Source: Demequina litorisediminis (GTDB taxonomy: Bacteria; Actinomycetota; Actinomycetes; Actinomycetales; Demequinaceae). From it: a stretch of DNA of 64,000 nucleotides. Numbering within the stretch: the stretch's first letter is position 1; each line of letters opens with the position of its first letter. Below are positions 51,843-61,872 of the stretch, piece after piece. Below the pieces are notes generated by a model. The model was not told the DNA's origin and ran no database searches. It saw only the letters and a program-made list of their open reading frames with translations. The stretch spans positions 310,001-374,000 of the forward strand of contig NZ_BSUN01000001.1 of the NCBI RefSeq assembly GCF_030161615.1. Direction: 5' to 3'. Both the position numbers and the translations under genes were made by a program.

Positions 51843-51880
51843 CGCGGCGGAAGGTCACGGTTGTGCGACCTTCCGCCGCG
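51843..51880 (+). terminator. Hairpin after the zinc-finger gene
   Basis: 14-base perfect arms (51843-51856 and 51867-51880, core GCGGCGGAAGGTC/GACCTTCCGCCGC) with a 10-base loop, 7 bases after the stop at 51836. No T-run. Confidence 0.7.
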
Positions 51881-51939
51881 ACCACCGCGTGCGGGAGTAA
51901 GGTCCAAGGCACCCCCTTCGACGACGAAAAGGAACCCGC

Positions 51940-52245
51940 ATGCCCGACGCCCAGGTCCTTCACGTGACACGGGACGACACCTCCCACCGCTACGAGGTAA
52001 GCGTCGACGGCGAGACCGCCGGCTTTATCGACTTCATCGAGGGTGACGGCACCCTGGCGATGACGCACACCGAGGTCTTCGAGGCGTTCCGCGGCACGTC
52101 GGCCGCCCGCACTCTCGCGGCGGACGCCCTTGCCGATGTCGCGGCGCGTGGCCTCGCCGTCATCCCCCTGTGCCCCTACATCGCGCGCTACCTCAGCCGC
52201 AACGAGGTGGCAGACCTCGAGGTGCTGTGGCCCGAAAGGTCATGA
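51940..52245 (+). CDS. Small GNAT-like (NATD1/YjdJ-type) acetyltransferase
   Basis: 101 residues. RYEVSVDGETAGFIDFIEGD and a short acetyl-CoA fold with FRGTSAARTLAADALADVAA and LCPYIARYLSRN, the pattern of the N-acetyltransferase domain family (COG2388). Substrate unknown. AAGGA precedes ATG 51940. Stop overlaps the pirin ATG (ATGA). Intact frame. Confidence 0.85.
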   Translation: MPDAQVLHVTRDDTSHRYEVSVDGETAGFIDFIEGDGTLAMTHTEVFEAFRGTSAARTLAADALADVAARGLAVIPLCPYIARYLSRNEVADLEVLWPERS

Positions 52246-53181
52246 ACCGCCCAGGGCAGCGCCTCATCCCGCTCGAGGCGCGTGAGGTGCCGTTGGGTGG
52301 CCTGCGCGCCATGAGCGTGCAGCGCGTCCTGCCCTACCGGGACCTCCCGACCATCGGCGCGTGGTGCTTCGTCGACCGCTTCGGGCCGCAGCGTGTCACC
52401 ATGCGCGTGGATCCCCACCCGCACACGGGCCTGCAGACCGTCACGTGGCCGCTCACCGGACGCATCCGCCATCGCGACACCCTTGGCGTAGACACGGTGC
52501 TCGACGTGGGGCAGGCTCAACCTCATGACCGCGGGCAACGGGGTGGCGCACTCCGAGTACTCGCTGGGCTCCGATGACGACCTTCTGGACGCCCTCCAGC
52601 CTTTGGGTCGCGCTACCGGACGCGTCCCGGGCGGGCGCCCCCGCGTTCGAGACTCACGCCGACCTTCCGTCCGTCGCGCTCCAAGCCTCCCGTGGGGCCG
52701 ATGCCGTGGCCACCGTGGTCATGGGCACCTTTGCGGGCGTGCGCTCACCCGCCACGACGCATACGCCGCTGGTGGGAGCGCAGGTCGCGCTCACCGCCGG
52801 GACCACCGTCGAGTTGCCGTTCGACCCGGCCTGGGAGCACGGCATCGTCCACGTCGACGGCGAGGTAACCGTTGCGGACGGCGAGACGGCGCTACCTCCT
52901 CGCGGGCTGCTCTACCTGGGCGACGGACGTCACGGGATCACCGTCACCGCGGCGACCGACGCGACCGTCTTCATCCTGGGAGGCGAGCCCTTCGCCGAGG
53001 ACCTCGTGATGTGGTGGAACTTCATCGGGCGCTCCCACGAGGACATCGCCGCGGCGCGCGACGACTGGGAGGCGCGCTCGGAGCGGTTCGGAGAGGTCGC
53101 CGGGCACGGCGACACCCGCATCCCCGCTCCCCGCTTCCCGCGGTGCGACTCACTCCCCGACGCCGTCGGGCATGGGACTAA
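52242..53181 (+). CDS. Pirin-family protein
   Basis: Corrected length 312. Cupin with metal ligands in DPHPHTGLQTVTWPL and MTAGNGVAHSEYS, and a C-terminal cupin ending in RIPAPRFPAVRLTPRRRR. Pirins bind iron and some are quercetinases. Breaks: extra bases near 52517 (CAGGCTC) and 52598 (CAGCCTT); a lost C near 53137 that puts the stop at 53181, overlapping the convergent hydrolase stop. Without this repair the frame ends at 53218. Confidence 0.87.
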
Positions 53182-54003
53182 CGAGCAGCGACGCACCACG
53201 GAACGACGGCGTGGATGAATTCCTGCGGACGTTCGACCCACGGGTAGTGGCCGCATTTCTCGATCCACGCTAAGCCCGCGCCGAGCGCGTCGGCATAGGC
53301 CCGCACGGGTTCAACGCCGCTGAGGATGTCCTCGGCGCCGCCCACGACAAGCGTCGGCGGGAGAGCCGCCGCACGAACACGCTCCGCAGCGTCGTCGGGA
53401 ACGTCGCGAAACCATGCGCGCGCTGCTGCCAGCGTTGAGGCGCCTAACCCGGCATGCCGCTGCTCACGGACGGCCCAGCGCGCGTATCCAGCAGGCGCCT
53501 GCACACGAAGGGCCTCGGCGAACTGCCGGTCGTCCTCGGGGTCCGGCTCGTTGAACGCTGCGACGGCCGCCGCGACCTCGGGCTCTTTCCGGCGCGCCGC
53601 GACTGCCGCACCGTCATGGGCCGTGCCGGTGAGCCACGCTGCGGCGGGAGTCACGAGTGCGAGTGATCGGAAACGGCCCTCAAACCGCGTGGCGGCGGCG
53701 ATGGCCAGTCGTGTGCCTGCGGAGTGGGCCAGCACGTCCGGGGCCTCGAGACCCAGCGCGTCGACCACAGCAAGGACGTCGTCGGCGTCATTCCACCAGC
53801 CGCGCGAGAGGTGACCTGTGCGACCGGCGCCACGAACGTGCACGATGGCGAGCGGCCGATGCGCGGCGAGCCCACCGAGGTCACCCAGATACACGGGGTT
53901 ACGGCATGGCCCACCGGGAATCACCACCAACGGATCTCCGGGACCGTCGCCGACCAGATCGACCGCGAGGCTCGGTGCCGTCGGCTGCCTTCACACGTGT
54001 CAC
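53178..54003 (-). CDS. Alpha/beta hydrolase (prolyl aminopeptidase-like)
   Basis: Corrected length 274. VVIPGGPCRNPVYLGDLGG (oxyanion HGG-like turn), nucleophile elbow LAHSAGTRLAI, and ECGHYPWVERP-like KCGHYPWVERP at the His. This resembles proline iminopeptidase-type hydrolases; substrate unknown. One extra base near 53971 (GAGCCTC for GAGCTC) leads from VTRVKAADGTEL into the core. Start GTG 54003 or 53994. It lies downstream of the GH43 pair on the same strand. Confidence 0.82.
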
Positions 54004-54028
54004 GACGCCACGGTACCGGCGCCGGGCC

Positions 54029-55345
54029 TTAAGCGACCGTCAGCGTCGCGGTCACCTCGATCGCCGTCGCCGAGCACGGCGTCTTGCCGTCCGCATCCCA
54101 GTCGCGTGAGCCATCGGCCGCGACCCAGTCGTTGAGGTTGGCGCCGAGGGTGCCTCGCAGAACGCCCGTGACCTCGTGGGAGCGGTGCGTGTCAAGCGCG
54201 ATGCCGGCCAGATCCCACTCGACCTCGAACGTCCCGACTCCACCCCCTTTGAGCGTCGCCTCCGCCGTCGCGGGCAGCGCCGCGAGCGCCACCTCGGCGC
54301 CCGCACCGACGGCAACCACGGCATCGGCCAGGCGGACGACGACGGGAGCCGCCGCATCGGCCGCACGCAGGGCGTCGTAGCGCTCGCGGGTGAGCGGGAT
54401 CACGCCGCCGTGCTTGGTGGCACGGGCGAGGTCGAAGTCGTCGTCCTCAACGACAGCCCAGGGCTCGGGCGCGTCGAGGTCCGTCGCCACGAGCGGCCGG
54501 TAACCGACGTCGGGGATCACGTCCACCAGGAGGTACCAGCGGTCCTCGCCCCGGACCTGGAACATGGCGGGCCCCTCGACGAGGCCGGGGTCGCCCCCTG
54601 CGTAGGCGGCGCCGATGTGGTGCTGCGTCTCGGTCCAGGCGGCGCCGGGCAGCCACCAGCGGCGCGCGTCGGTGTGCTCCATGAAGAGCCCGCGGCCGGT
54701 GCCGTTGTCCTTCGTCACACGGTAGGTGCGACCCGCGCGGCGGATCATGGTGGTGTCGATCACGTCGCCGGGGGCGTCGATCAGCACGCCGCCCGTCCTC
54801 CAGCCATTCTGCGTGAAGTCGCGCGTCGCGCCCCACAGGATGCGCTGGCGGCCGTCCTCGCCGGACGAGGCCCAGTAGACGACGAACGCCCCGCCCGCCT
54901 CGTCGTAGTCGTCGACCCAGAGCGCCTCGGGCGCCCACATCATCCCCATGTGCGGCAGCGCGGGGTCGCGCACACCGTCGGGACCGCACGCGACGTCGAT
55001 CCGCCGCTGCGGCCCCCAGTGGATCAGGTCGTCCGACTCCCACACGTTCATCGCCGTCGAATAGTCGGCGGTCCACGCCTGCCAGCCGGCGTCGTCGGCG
55101 CCAAACACCCTGAGGTCCGTGGCGATCAGGTAGTAGCGACCGGTATCGGGACGCTGCAGCAGGTACGGGTCGCGCACACCGGTGGTGCCCAGGTGCGAGG
55201 CGAGGAGGGGCTCGCCGCCGTTGAGCCTGTCCCAGGCGGTGGGGTCGTCTCCGCGTGACAGCGAGAAGTGCACCTTCTCGCGGTACCCGTGCGGGTCCTC
55301 CACGAAGTGGACCATGAGGTAGCCGTACGGCTCCGCGCCGGTCAT
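54029..55345 (-). CDS. GH43-family glycosidase
   Basis: 438 residues. Five-bladed propeller type: YGYLMVHFVEDPHGYREKVH, GVRDPYLLQRPDTGRYYLIA with the general-base Asp, MMWAPEALW and VEGPAMFQV. C-terminal 110 residues are a small beta domain (EVEWDLAGIALDTH). Probably an arabinofuranosidase or xylosidase. No signal peptide. ATG 55345 overlaps the stop of the larger GH43 gene, forming a coupled pair. Intact frame. Confidence 0.83.
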   Translation of the reverse strand: MTGAEPYGYLMVHFVEDPHGYREKVHFSLSRGDDPTAWDRLNGGEPLLASHLGTTGVRDPYLLQRPDTGRYYLIATDLRVFGADDAGWQAWTADYSTAMNVWESDDLIHWGPQRRIDVACGPDGVRDPALPHMGMMWAPEALWVDDYDEAGGAFVVYWASSGEDGRQRILWGATRDFTQNGWRTGGVLIDAPGDVIDTTMIRRAGRTYRVTKDNGTGRGLFMEHTDARRWWLPGAAWTETQHHIGAAYAGGDPGLVEGPAMFQVRGEDRWYLLVDVIPDVGYRPLVATDLDAPEPWAVVEDDDFDLARATKHGGVIPLTRERYDALRAADAAAPVVVRLADAVVAVGAGAEVALAALPATAEATLKGGGVGTFEVEWDLAGIALDTHRSHEVTGVLRGTLGANLNDWVAADGSRDWDADGKTPCSATAIEVTATLTVA

Positions 55346-57287
55346 GCCGCGTCCTCCGCGACGGTCACCGTCACGGTGACCTCCCGATGCTCGGGCGCCA
55401 GGCTCCTCCTCGGTCTCCATGTCCAGGCGCGGCAGGCCATCGGCCGTCCAGTGGACGCGGCGCACAAACGTGTCGCGCCCCGTGAGTCCGAGGTGGTCCG
55501 TGCGCGCGTGGAACACGTAGAGGTCGTTGCCGTCCTCGTCGCGCGACCACATGCCGTGCCCGGTGCCCGCCTGGTACTCGCCGTTATATGGGCCGGACTT
55601 CTGGATCGGGGCGTTCAGGCGCGTCCACGACTGCGGGTCGGTGAGGTCCGCGCCCGAGGCGGCGGTCGCGAGCCCGGTCGTGTAGGTGTCACCCACGGTC
55701 GAGCCCGAGTACAGCATGAGGACGCGACCGTCGCGCACCGTCAGGTTCGGCCCCTCGGCGATGGTGTTGTCCCACGCGTACTCCGGGGCGAGGATCCTCA
55801 CGGGCTCGCTGGTCAGGCGGTCAGGGATGGCGGGATCCATCGTCGCGATGAAGATCGATCCCAGCATCTGCCAGGCGTAGTAATGACGTCCGGCATCCTC
55901 GAGATAGGTCATGTCGAGCGAGATCCCTGCGCGGTCATTGAGCACCGAACCGTCGGCGCGCGTGACGTGGCGGGCCGTCGTCCAGGCTCGCGGGATCGGT
56001 GGGATCGAGGTGTTCGCCGTCCGCGTCGCGGCGCAACTGGATGATGCTGGCCCTCCCGGTCCACATGTCGGTACGGCCGTCCTCGCCGTCGTAGGACGGC
56101 ATAAACAGGATGGACAGTTCGCCGCCGACGACGTGGATCTCTGGCGCCCAGAAGCAGCCCGTCATGGGACGGCCGTCCGCATCGAGGTCGCCCGCGACGA
56201 GGATGTCGCGTTCGAGCGCGGCACCGCCGTTGGCGTCGGCAAGGTCGGCGATGGTGGCTGCCATGCGGATCGGCATGCCGATGGGCCCGCCGTCGTTCGC
56301 GATGGGATCGAGGTTCAGGTCCTTGGTGGCGATCATGAGGAACACGTCATGGCCACGGAACCGGAACGGGACGATGCTCGGATCGGCACGCTCGTCCGCG
56401 AAAGGCGTGGGGTAAACGGCCTGCCGGACGCGACCGGTGACGCGATGCTCACCGGGCCGGGAGGTGTCGACGGCGCCGACTGAAGCGGCGTCCCACGTCA
56501 CGGCAAGTGATCCGGCGGAGCCGTCCGAATACTCGAGGTCCACGCGCACGGGAAGGTCGGAGGCCGCGAGCGGCGCGCCTACCGGCACCGCCACGGGAGT
56601 CACCGCCGCACCGGTGTTGGTCACGGGACCGAAGCGCAGGCGCAGGGCGTGGGCCGTCGCCGGGGACACCTCGATCACGTTGCCGGAGCGGAAGGCCGGG
56701 ACTGCGAGCGCCACGGCGTCGCCGGGCTCGATCTCACCGCGCATCGGCACGTCAGCGCGCACGGCCTCCCCCACCGTCGCGTCGGCCGCGAAGGCGCCGA
56801 GCGTGGCATGCCATGGCTCGCCGAGGTCGTCGTGCCAACGCATCACGTAGCCGGCGCCTGTGACGGCGATGGCCGGGCCGTTGACTCCATGCGTGACGCC
56901 CAGGTCAAGAAGGCCCAGTTCGGTGTAGTCGATGAGGTCCTCGGACCGCCACAGCAGGACCGACGAGGCGCGAGTGCCGTCGTCTCCGCCGCCGCGGGCG
57001 GTGCGGGTGGCGACAAGGCCGTAGCCTCCCTCGGTCAGTGCGATGAGGTGGGGGTCGCTCAGGCCGCGAAGGTCCGGGTCGAAGGTTCCGTCCGGGCCGG
57101 GGGTCTGCGCGACGCCGGCGAAGCACACGCCATAGTTGTCAAACAGGGGCACACCGTCGAGCGCGAGGTGCAGGCTCAGCGCGATGTCGGCGTTGTTGGC
57201 CTCGGCCTCACTGGTGGGAACGCGGTCGTAGGCGAGCAGCGTCGCGCCGCCCTTCGCCGTCAGTTCTACATCGTTGTAATCGTGCAC
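55342..57287 (-). CDS. Large GH43-like glycosidase with two domains
   Basis: Corrected length 647. An N-terminal propeller part (GLSDPHLIALTEGGYGLVAT), a middle beta domain (EYSDGSAGSLAVTWDAASVG) and a C-terminal GH43 part (GCFWAPEIHVVGG, NTIAEGPNLTVRDGRVLMLY). Extra bases near 55988 (GAGCCTGG) and 55402 (GAGCCTGG). GTG start 57287 with no ribosome site. Domain borders are approximate; the two propeller-like regions may form one split fold. Probably acts on arabinan or xylan side chains with the smaller enzyme. Confidence 0.75.
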
Positions 57288-57296
57288 GGCGCGAGC

Positions 57297-57929
57297 CTAC
57301 CGCGCGGCGCGCGCCCGTGCCACCACCCGCCCGCGCTGCGTGGTCCAGAACCGTTCCACCATGGCCCGTGCCTCCTGGGCGTCGGCGTCCGCGCCAAACA
57401 GTTCCGTGCCGGGCTCGAAGCGCATGCCCTCGGCCAACGGACCGGTCACCACAGGGTCGAAGCCGAGCGCATCGACCAGCCCCGCAACGCTCTCGACTGC
57501 CGCGCCATCGTCGCCCGCGATCGCCACGGCGATGCGCTCCGGGTTCCCCGCGCGCCGTGCGAGTTCCTCGAGCGCGTACCCCGAGAGGTGGTTGAACGCC
57601 TTCACCACCCGGGCCCCGGGAAGAAACGCGGCGACAGTCTCGGACGTCGAGGTCGTCGGATCATCGAGATCCGGACGCGCCCCGTCGAGCTCCCACCAGT
57701 AGTTCATCGCGTCCACCACCACACACCCAGCGAGCCGCTCCGCCGGAAGCGAGCGGTACCGACCAAGCGGCACCGCCAGCACCACAGCATCGGCCGCCAC
57801 CACGGCGTCCACCGCATCGGCGGAACCCGCGATGGCGACGTCGATACCTGCCCTGGCCGCGAGGGCGCCGACGGCCTTGCCGACGCGCCCCGCGCCCAGG
57901 ATGCCGAGGGTCTGAATGCGTGAACTCAC
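57297..57929 (-). CDS. NADP-binding oxidoreductase (F420 reductase-like)
   Basis: 210 residues. Rossmann start LGILGAGRVGKAVGALAARA, then DAVVLAVPLGRYRSLP and VVKAFNHLSGYALEELA. This resembles NADPH-dependent F420 reductase and related FAD/NADP proteins. Cofactor choice cannot be fixed. GTG 57929 chosen; the frame stays open upstream. It follows the ABC permease on the same strand by 20 bases. Intact frame. Confidence 0.8.
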   Translation of the reverse strand: MSSRIQTLGILGAGRVGKAVGALAARAGIDVAIAGSADAVDAVVAADAVVLAVPLGRYRSLPAERLAGCVVVDAMNYWWELDGARPDLDDPTTSTSETVAAFLPGARVVKAFNHLSGYALEELARRAGNPERIAVAIAGDDGAAVESVAGLVDALGFDPVVTGPLAEGMRFEPGTELFGADADAQEARAMVERFWTTQRGRVVARARAAR

Positions 57930-57948
57930 ACGCGTACGGTACCCGCGC

Positions 57949-58758
57949 TCAGTCGGAGCGCCGCATGGTGCGGATGCCCACCACGAGGCCCACGACGGCG
58001 ACCGCCGCGGCACACAGCACGCCCCACCCCACCTCGGAGGCCAGCAGGTCTCCCGCCATGAGGTGACGCTCGGCCTGCACCACCCAGTTCACAGGGTTGA
58101 CCGACGCCACGACGGACATCCAGCGCGGGCCCGCATCCAGCGGCAGCAGCATTCCCGAGAGGATCAGCAGCGGGAAGATGAGGCTCTGCTGGACGGCCCA
58201 GAACATCCACTCACGATCCTTGGTGACGAGCGCGAGCGCATACCGAGCGATCCAAGGCCCACGCCGAAGGCCGCCAGCAGGACGATGCCGATGGCGAGCC
58301 CGGCCACATTCGGACGGAACCCGAAAGGCACCGAGACTAGGACGATCACCAGCACCTGCACCACGATCGGCACCACCTCCTTGAGCGCACGCCCCGCCAG
58401 CAGCGAGGCCCTGCTCAGCGGCGCCACCAGCGTGCGCTCGTGGGAGCCGGTCATCATCTCGTACTGCAGGTTGGAGCCGGTGGCGCCCGTGCCGAACAGC
58501 ACGATCATGGCCAGGACGCCGGGAACGAACCACGCGAGAGTCTCGGCAGTCGACTCCCCCGAGGATCCGATCAGCAGCGGCGTGAACAGTCCCAGGAACA
58601 CCAGGGGCTGTACCAGGGAGAAGATCACGGAGAACGGATCGCGGGCCACGGGCCGCAGGCTCGCGCAGCATGACGTTGAAGGTGTCTCGCGCGGCGCTGC
58701 CGCGCACCGGCGTGGTCGGGTTGTCAGAGGCGGCCGATGCCGGGGTCACGGTGGTCAT
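57949..58758 (-). CDS. ABC-2 type exporter permease
   Basis: Corrected length 269, six helices. Contains FSVIFSLVQPLVFLGLFTPL, YEMMTGSHERTLVAPLSRAS and FWAVQQSLIFPLLILSGMLL, typical of DrrB-like ABC-2 permeases. Breaks: extra base near 58658 (GAGCCTGCGG for GAGCTGCGG) and a lost G near 58252. The start overlaps the ATPase stop (ATGA), so the two form a DrrAB-like exporter. Confidence 0.87.
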   Translation of the reverse strand: MTTVTPASAASDNPTTPVRGSAARDTFNVMLREPAARGPRSVLRDLLPGTAPGVPGTVHAAADRILGGVDCRDSRVVRSRRPGHDRAVRHGRHRLQPAVRDDDRLPRAHAGGAAEQGLAAGGACAQGGGADRGAGAGDRPSLGAFRVPSECGRARHRHRPAGGLRRGPWIARYALALVTKDREWMFWAVQQSLIFPLLILSGMLLPLDAGPRWMSVVASVNPVNWVVQAERHLMAGDLLASEVGWGVLCAAAVAVVGLVVGIRTMRRSD

Positions 58759-59805
58759 GAGGGTTCTCCTGCGGTGGTGGGGACGGGGGCATCGGCGTCG
58801 GGGGCATCAGTCGCGTCGCCGCGGACCTCGGGGCCCGGCGCATCGGCGTCGCGCAGCGAGCGTCCCGTGAGCACGAGGAACACGTCGTCCAGGGTCGGCG
58901 GCACTCCGGTGGCACGGTCGACCACGATGCCCTGAGAGTCGAGTTCGCGGATGACGCGCGGCAAGAGCCGTTCGCCGTCGGCGACGTTGGCGCTGAGCGT
59001 GAGTGCATCGGGCCGCGTGACCTCCCGTCCCGCGAGGCGAGCCACGAGCGGGAGGGCGGCGTCGGCATCGGCCGCGGTCACGAAGCCGAGCGAGACGGCG
59101 TCTCCGGCCAGCGTGGCCTTGAGCGCGGCGGCGGAGTCGTCGGCGATCACCCGGCCGCCGTCCATCACCATCACGCGTTCGGCGTAGTGGTCGGCCTCAT
59201 CGAGATAGTGCGTGGTGAGGAAGACGGTGGTGCCGTAGCGCTCGCGCAGGTCGAGGATGTGCTGCCAGAGATTGGCACGCGACTGAGGGTCGAGGCCCGT
59301 GGAGGGCTCGTCGAGAAACAAGAGGGTGGGCGCGTGCATGAGGCCGAGCGCGATGTCGAGCCTGCGCTTTTGCCCGCCGGAGAGCCTGCTGAACCGTCCG
59401 CGAGCCGAACGACGCGAGGTCGAGTGACTCGATGAGGTCATCGGCCCTGCGCCGGGAGTCCGCCTTGCCGACGCCATAGAAGGCGCCCTGGCTGATGAGT
59501 TCGTCCCGGACGCGCTGGGCGAAGGAGCCCGAGGTCCCTTGGCCCACGTAGCCGATGCGGGCACGCACCTCGTGGGGTGCGCTGGCGATGTCGTGGCCCA
59601 CCACCCTGGCACCGCCGGACGTCGGCGGAATGAGAGTGGTGAGCATGCGGATGGTGGTGGACTTGCCCGCGCCGTTGGGGCCGAGGAAGGCGACGAGCGA
59701 GCCCGCGTCGACGTCGAAGGTGACGTCGGTGACGGCATCGACGGTGGTCTTGCCGCGGCTGAACCGCTTGGTGAGGCCCTGCGCCTCAATGATCGGGGTG
59801 GTCAT
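58755..59805 (-). CDS. ABC exporter ATP-binding protein (DrrA-like)
   Basis: Corrected length 349. Walker A GPNGAGKSTT, signature LSGGQKRRLDIALGL, Walker B LLFLDEPSTGLD and a C-terminal 110-residue extension typical of DrrA daunorubicin-type ATPases. One extra base near 59386 (CAGGCTC) just before the signature. Start ATG 59805 is divergent from the WYL regulator with 61 bases between. Confidence 0.9.
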
Positions 59806-59828
59806 GCGGCCAAGGTACGGCTCAATGC

Positions 59829-59843
59829 GGACAGAAATTGTCC
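59829..59843. promoter_or_regulatory. Candidate operator between ABC exporter and WYL regulator
   Basis: GGACA-gaaat-TGTCC is a perfect 5-base-arm dyad in the 61-base gap between divergent genes. It lies 24 bases upstream of both the exporter ATG (59805) and the regulator ATG (59867), so is well placed for control of both. Confidence 0.5.
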
Positions 59844-59866
59844 TCAAAGTGCGAGAAACTGGGGAC

Positions 59867-60837
59867 ATGTCCGCCACGACCACCCGCACCCTTGCCCTGC
59901 TGGACCTCCTGCAGCGCCATCGCGAATGGACCGGGGCCGAGGCTCGCCACACGGCTGGGCACCACCGAACGCACCGTGCGCCGGGACGTCGAGCGCCTAC
60001 GCGACCTCGGTTACCGGGTCGAGTCACGGACGGGGCGCGAGGGCGGGTACCGGCTCGCGGCGGGAGGCGCGATCCCTCCCCTCTTGCTCAGCGAGGAGGA
60101 GGCGGTGGCGATCGCGGTGGGCCTGCGGGTGGCCGCGGCCGAACAGGCTCGTGGACGGCACCTCGACCGCTTTGTCGGCCATCGCCAGGCTCGAGCAAGT
60201 CCTCTCCCCCACGTCACGCAGGCAGGTCACCGCGCTCGCCACCGCCATGACGTCGCCCGACCAAGGGCGTGTGCCGCACGTGCCCCCCGCACTGCTGGGG
60301 CAGGTGGCGCTGGCGTGCCGCGACCACGAGCGGGTGCGCTTCGCGTACGAGGACGCGCAAGGTGCGAAGACGCGACGCCGCGTGGAACCGCACGCCCTCG
60401 CGCCCGCCCGTGGCCGCTGGTACCTGGTCGGATGGGACCTCGAGCGCGAGGACTGGCGGACGTTTCGGCTCGATCGCATGGGCGAGCTCACCGCGACAGG
60501 GGCGCACTTCTCACCGCGCCCCCTTACGCGGGCCGACATCGACGAACGCATCCTCGTCGCCAGTTCGGCGCAGCGCCAGCCGCTGGAGGCCGTCGCCGTG
60601 CTCCCGATGCCGCTGACGGAGTTCGAGGAGCACATGGGAGTGTGGGCGGAGGGCTCGGATGAGCCCACGCCGGGCGTCACCCATTGGGGCCTCGGAGGTG
60701 CGGATGTCCGCGACCTGTTCTACGGGTTGTCTTGGCTGCCGACCGACGTCGAGTGGCGCGTCGACATGCCGGACGAGGCCCGCGCCGACCTTACCGGCAT
60801 GCTGCGCCGGGTGCTCCGCGCCGTCGAAGCGGACTGA
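59867..60837 (+). CDS. WYL-domain transcriptional regulator (YafY-like)
   Basis: Corrected length 322. N-terminal HTH LATRLGTTERTVRRDVERL with LRDLGYRVESRTGREGGYRL, then a WYL domain with RGRWYLVGWDLEREDWRTFRLDR and a C-terminal WCX part. Extra bases near 59948 (GAGGCTC) and 60146 (CAGGCTC). WYL proteins often sense nucleotides or nucleic acid; the ligand is unknown. Divergent placement suggests control of the DrrAB-like exporter. Confidence 0.88.
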
Positions 60838-60873
60838 GCTCGAGCGGCCGGAGCCGACGACCTCCGCGCGGGT

Positions 60874-60879
60874 TAGGGT
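60874..60879 (+). promoter_or_regulatory. Leaderless-type -10 for the HAD gene
   Basis: TAGGGT ends 7 bases before the GTG start at 60887. The spacing fits leaderless transcription, and no ribosome site is seen. Confidence 0.4.
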
Positions 60880-60886
60880 GAACGCC

Positions 60887-61702
60887 GTGAGCGTGATCTT
60901 CCTTGACATCGACGGCACCTACGCGGACCACGGCGCCGTACCCGACGCCCACGTGGAGGCGGTGCGACGTGTGCGCGCGAATGGCCACCGCGTGCTCCTG
61001 TGTACGGGGCGCCCCCGCTCGGCCGTCTCGCCCCGCCTGACCGCCGCCGGCTTCGATGGGTTCGTGTGTGGAGCCGGCGCCTACGCTGAGGTCGACGGTG
61101 AGGTCCTGGCCGATGTGGTGTTCCCGCGCGCGCTCGCCGACCGCAGCATCGACGTGCTCCTTGCCCACCACGCGCAGATGATCGTCGAATCCACCGACGC
61201 GCTCCATGTGCTGCCCGAGGCCGCCGTGGTGATGGACCGCCGAGCGCCCGGCGAGGGAGCCAGCGGCGCCCAGGCGGCGGTCTGGGAGGATCTGCTGGAC
61301 GCCCGGCGCGTGGTGGACGACCTTCACGGCGTCGACTTCGCCAAGATCGTGACGCTGTCGGCCTCCAGTGACCTCAGCGCGATCGCGGCGGAGATCGGCG
61401 ACGAGGTCGCCGCCGTCGAGACCTCGATTCAGGACCTGGGCCGTGGCGCCGGCGAGTTGTACTTGGCGCACATCACCAAGGCTGTGGGCATCCAGGTGGT
61501 CCTGGACCACCTTGGCCTGACGGCGGCCGATGCGGTGGGCGCAGGCGACGGCCCGAACGACCTCGAGATGCTCGCCATGGTGGGCACGGCCATCGGCATC
61601 GATGGCGGCCACCCCGGCGTCATTGCCGCCGCGGACATCGTGGTGCCGGGACCCGCGCAGGCGGGTCTCGTCGAGGCGTTTGCACGCCTCGGCCTCGGCT
61701 AA
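60887..61702 (+). CDS. HAD-family phosphatase (Cof type)
   Basis: 271 residues. Motif I VIFLDIDGTYADHG (Asp nucleophile), motif IV GAGDGPNDLEMLAMVG, and a type-II cap domain between. Cof-type phosphatases act on sugar phosphates or flavin mononucleotides; substrate unknown. GTG 60887 chosen because the HAD motif begins 5 residues later. Intact frame. The 170 bases after it (61703-61872) hold no clear signal. Confidence 0.88.
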   Translation: MSVIFLDIDGTYADHGAVPDAHVEAVRRVRANGHRVLLCTGRPRSAVSPRLTAAGFDGFVCGAGAYAEVDGEVLADVVFPRALADRSIDVLLAHHAQMIVESTDALHVLPEAAVVMDRRAPGEGASGAQAAVWEDLLDARRVVDDLHGVDFAKIVTLSASSDLSAIAAEIGDEVAAVETSIQDLGRGAGELYLAHITKAVGIQVVLDHLGLTAADAVGAGDGPNDLEMLAMVGTAIGIDGGHPGVIAAADIVVPGPAQAGLVEAFARLGLG

Positions 61703-61872
61703 CTCGGCACCTCCCGGCATCGGCCCACCACGACTGGCCGCCACCCGATTTGTCACACCGACTCTGTCCGATGTCAGGGGCCGATGCGACAATGCTTCAC
61801 GTCCCCGCATTGCCGCGCGCCCCTTGCCCAGCCACCGCTGTGCCCGTCGCGACATGCCAGAAAGGCCCCCGC

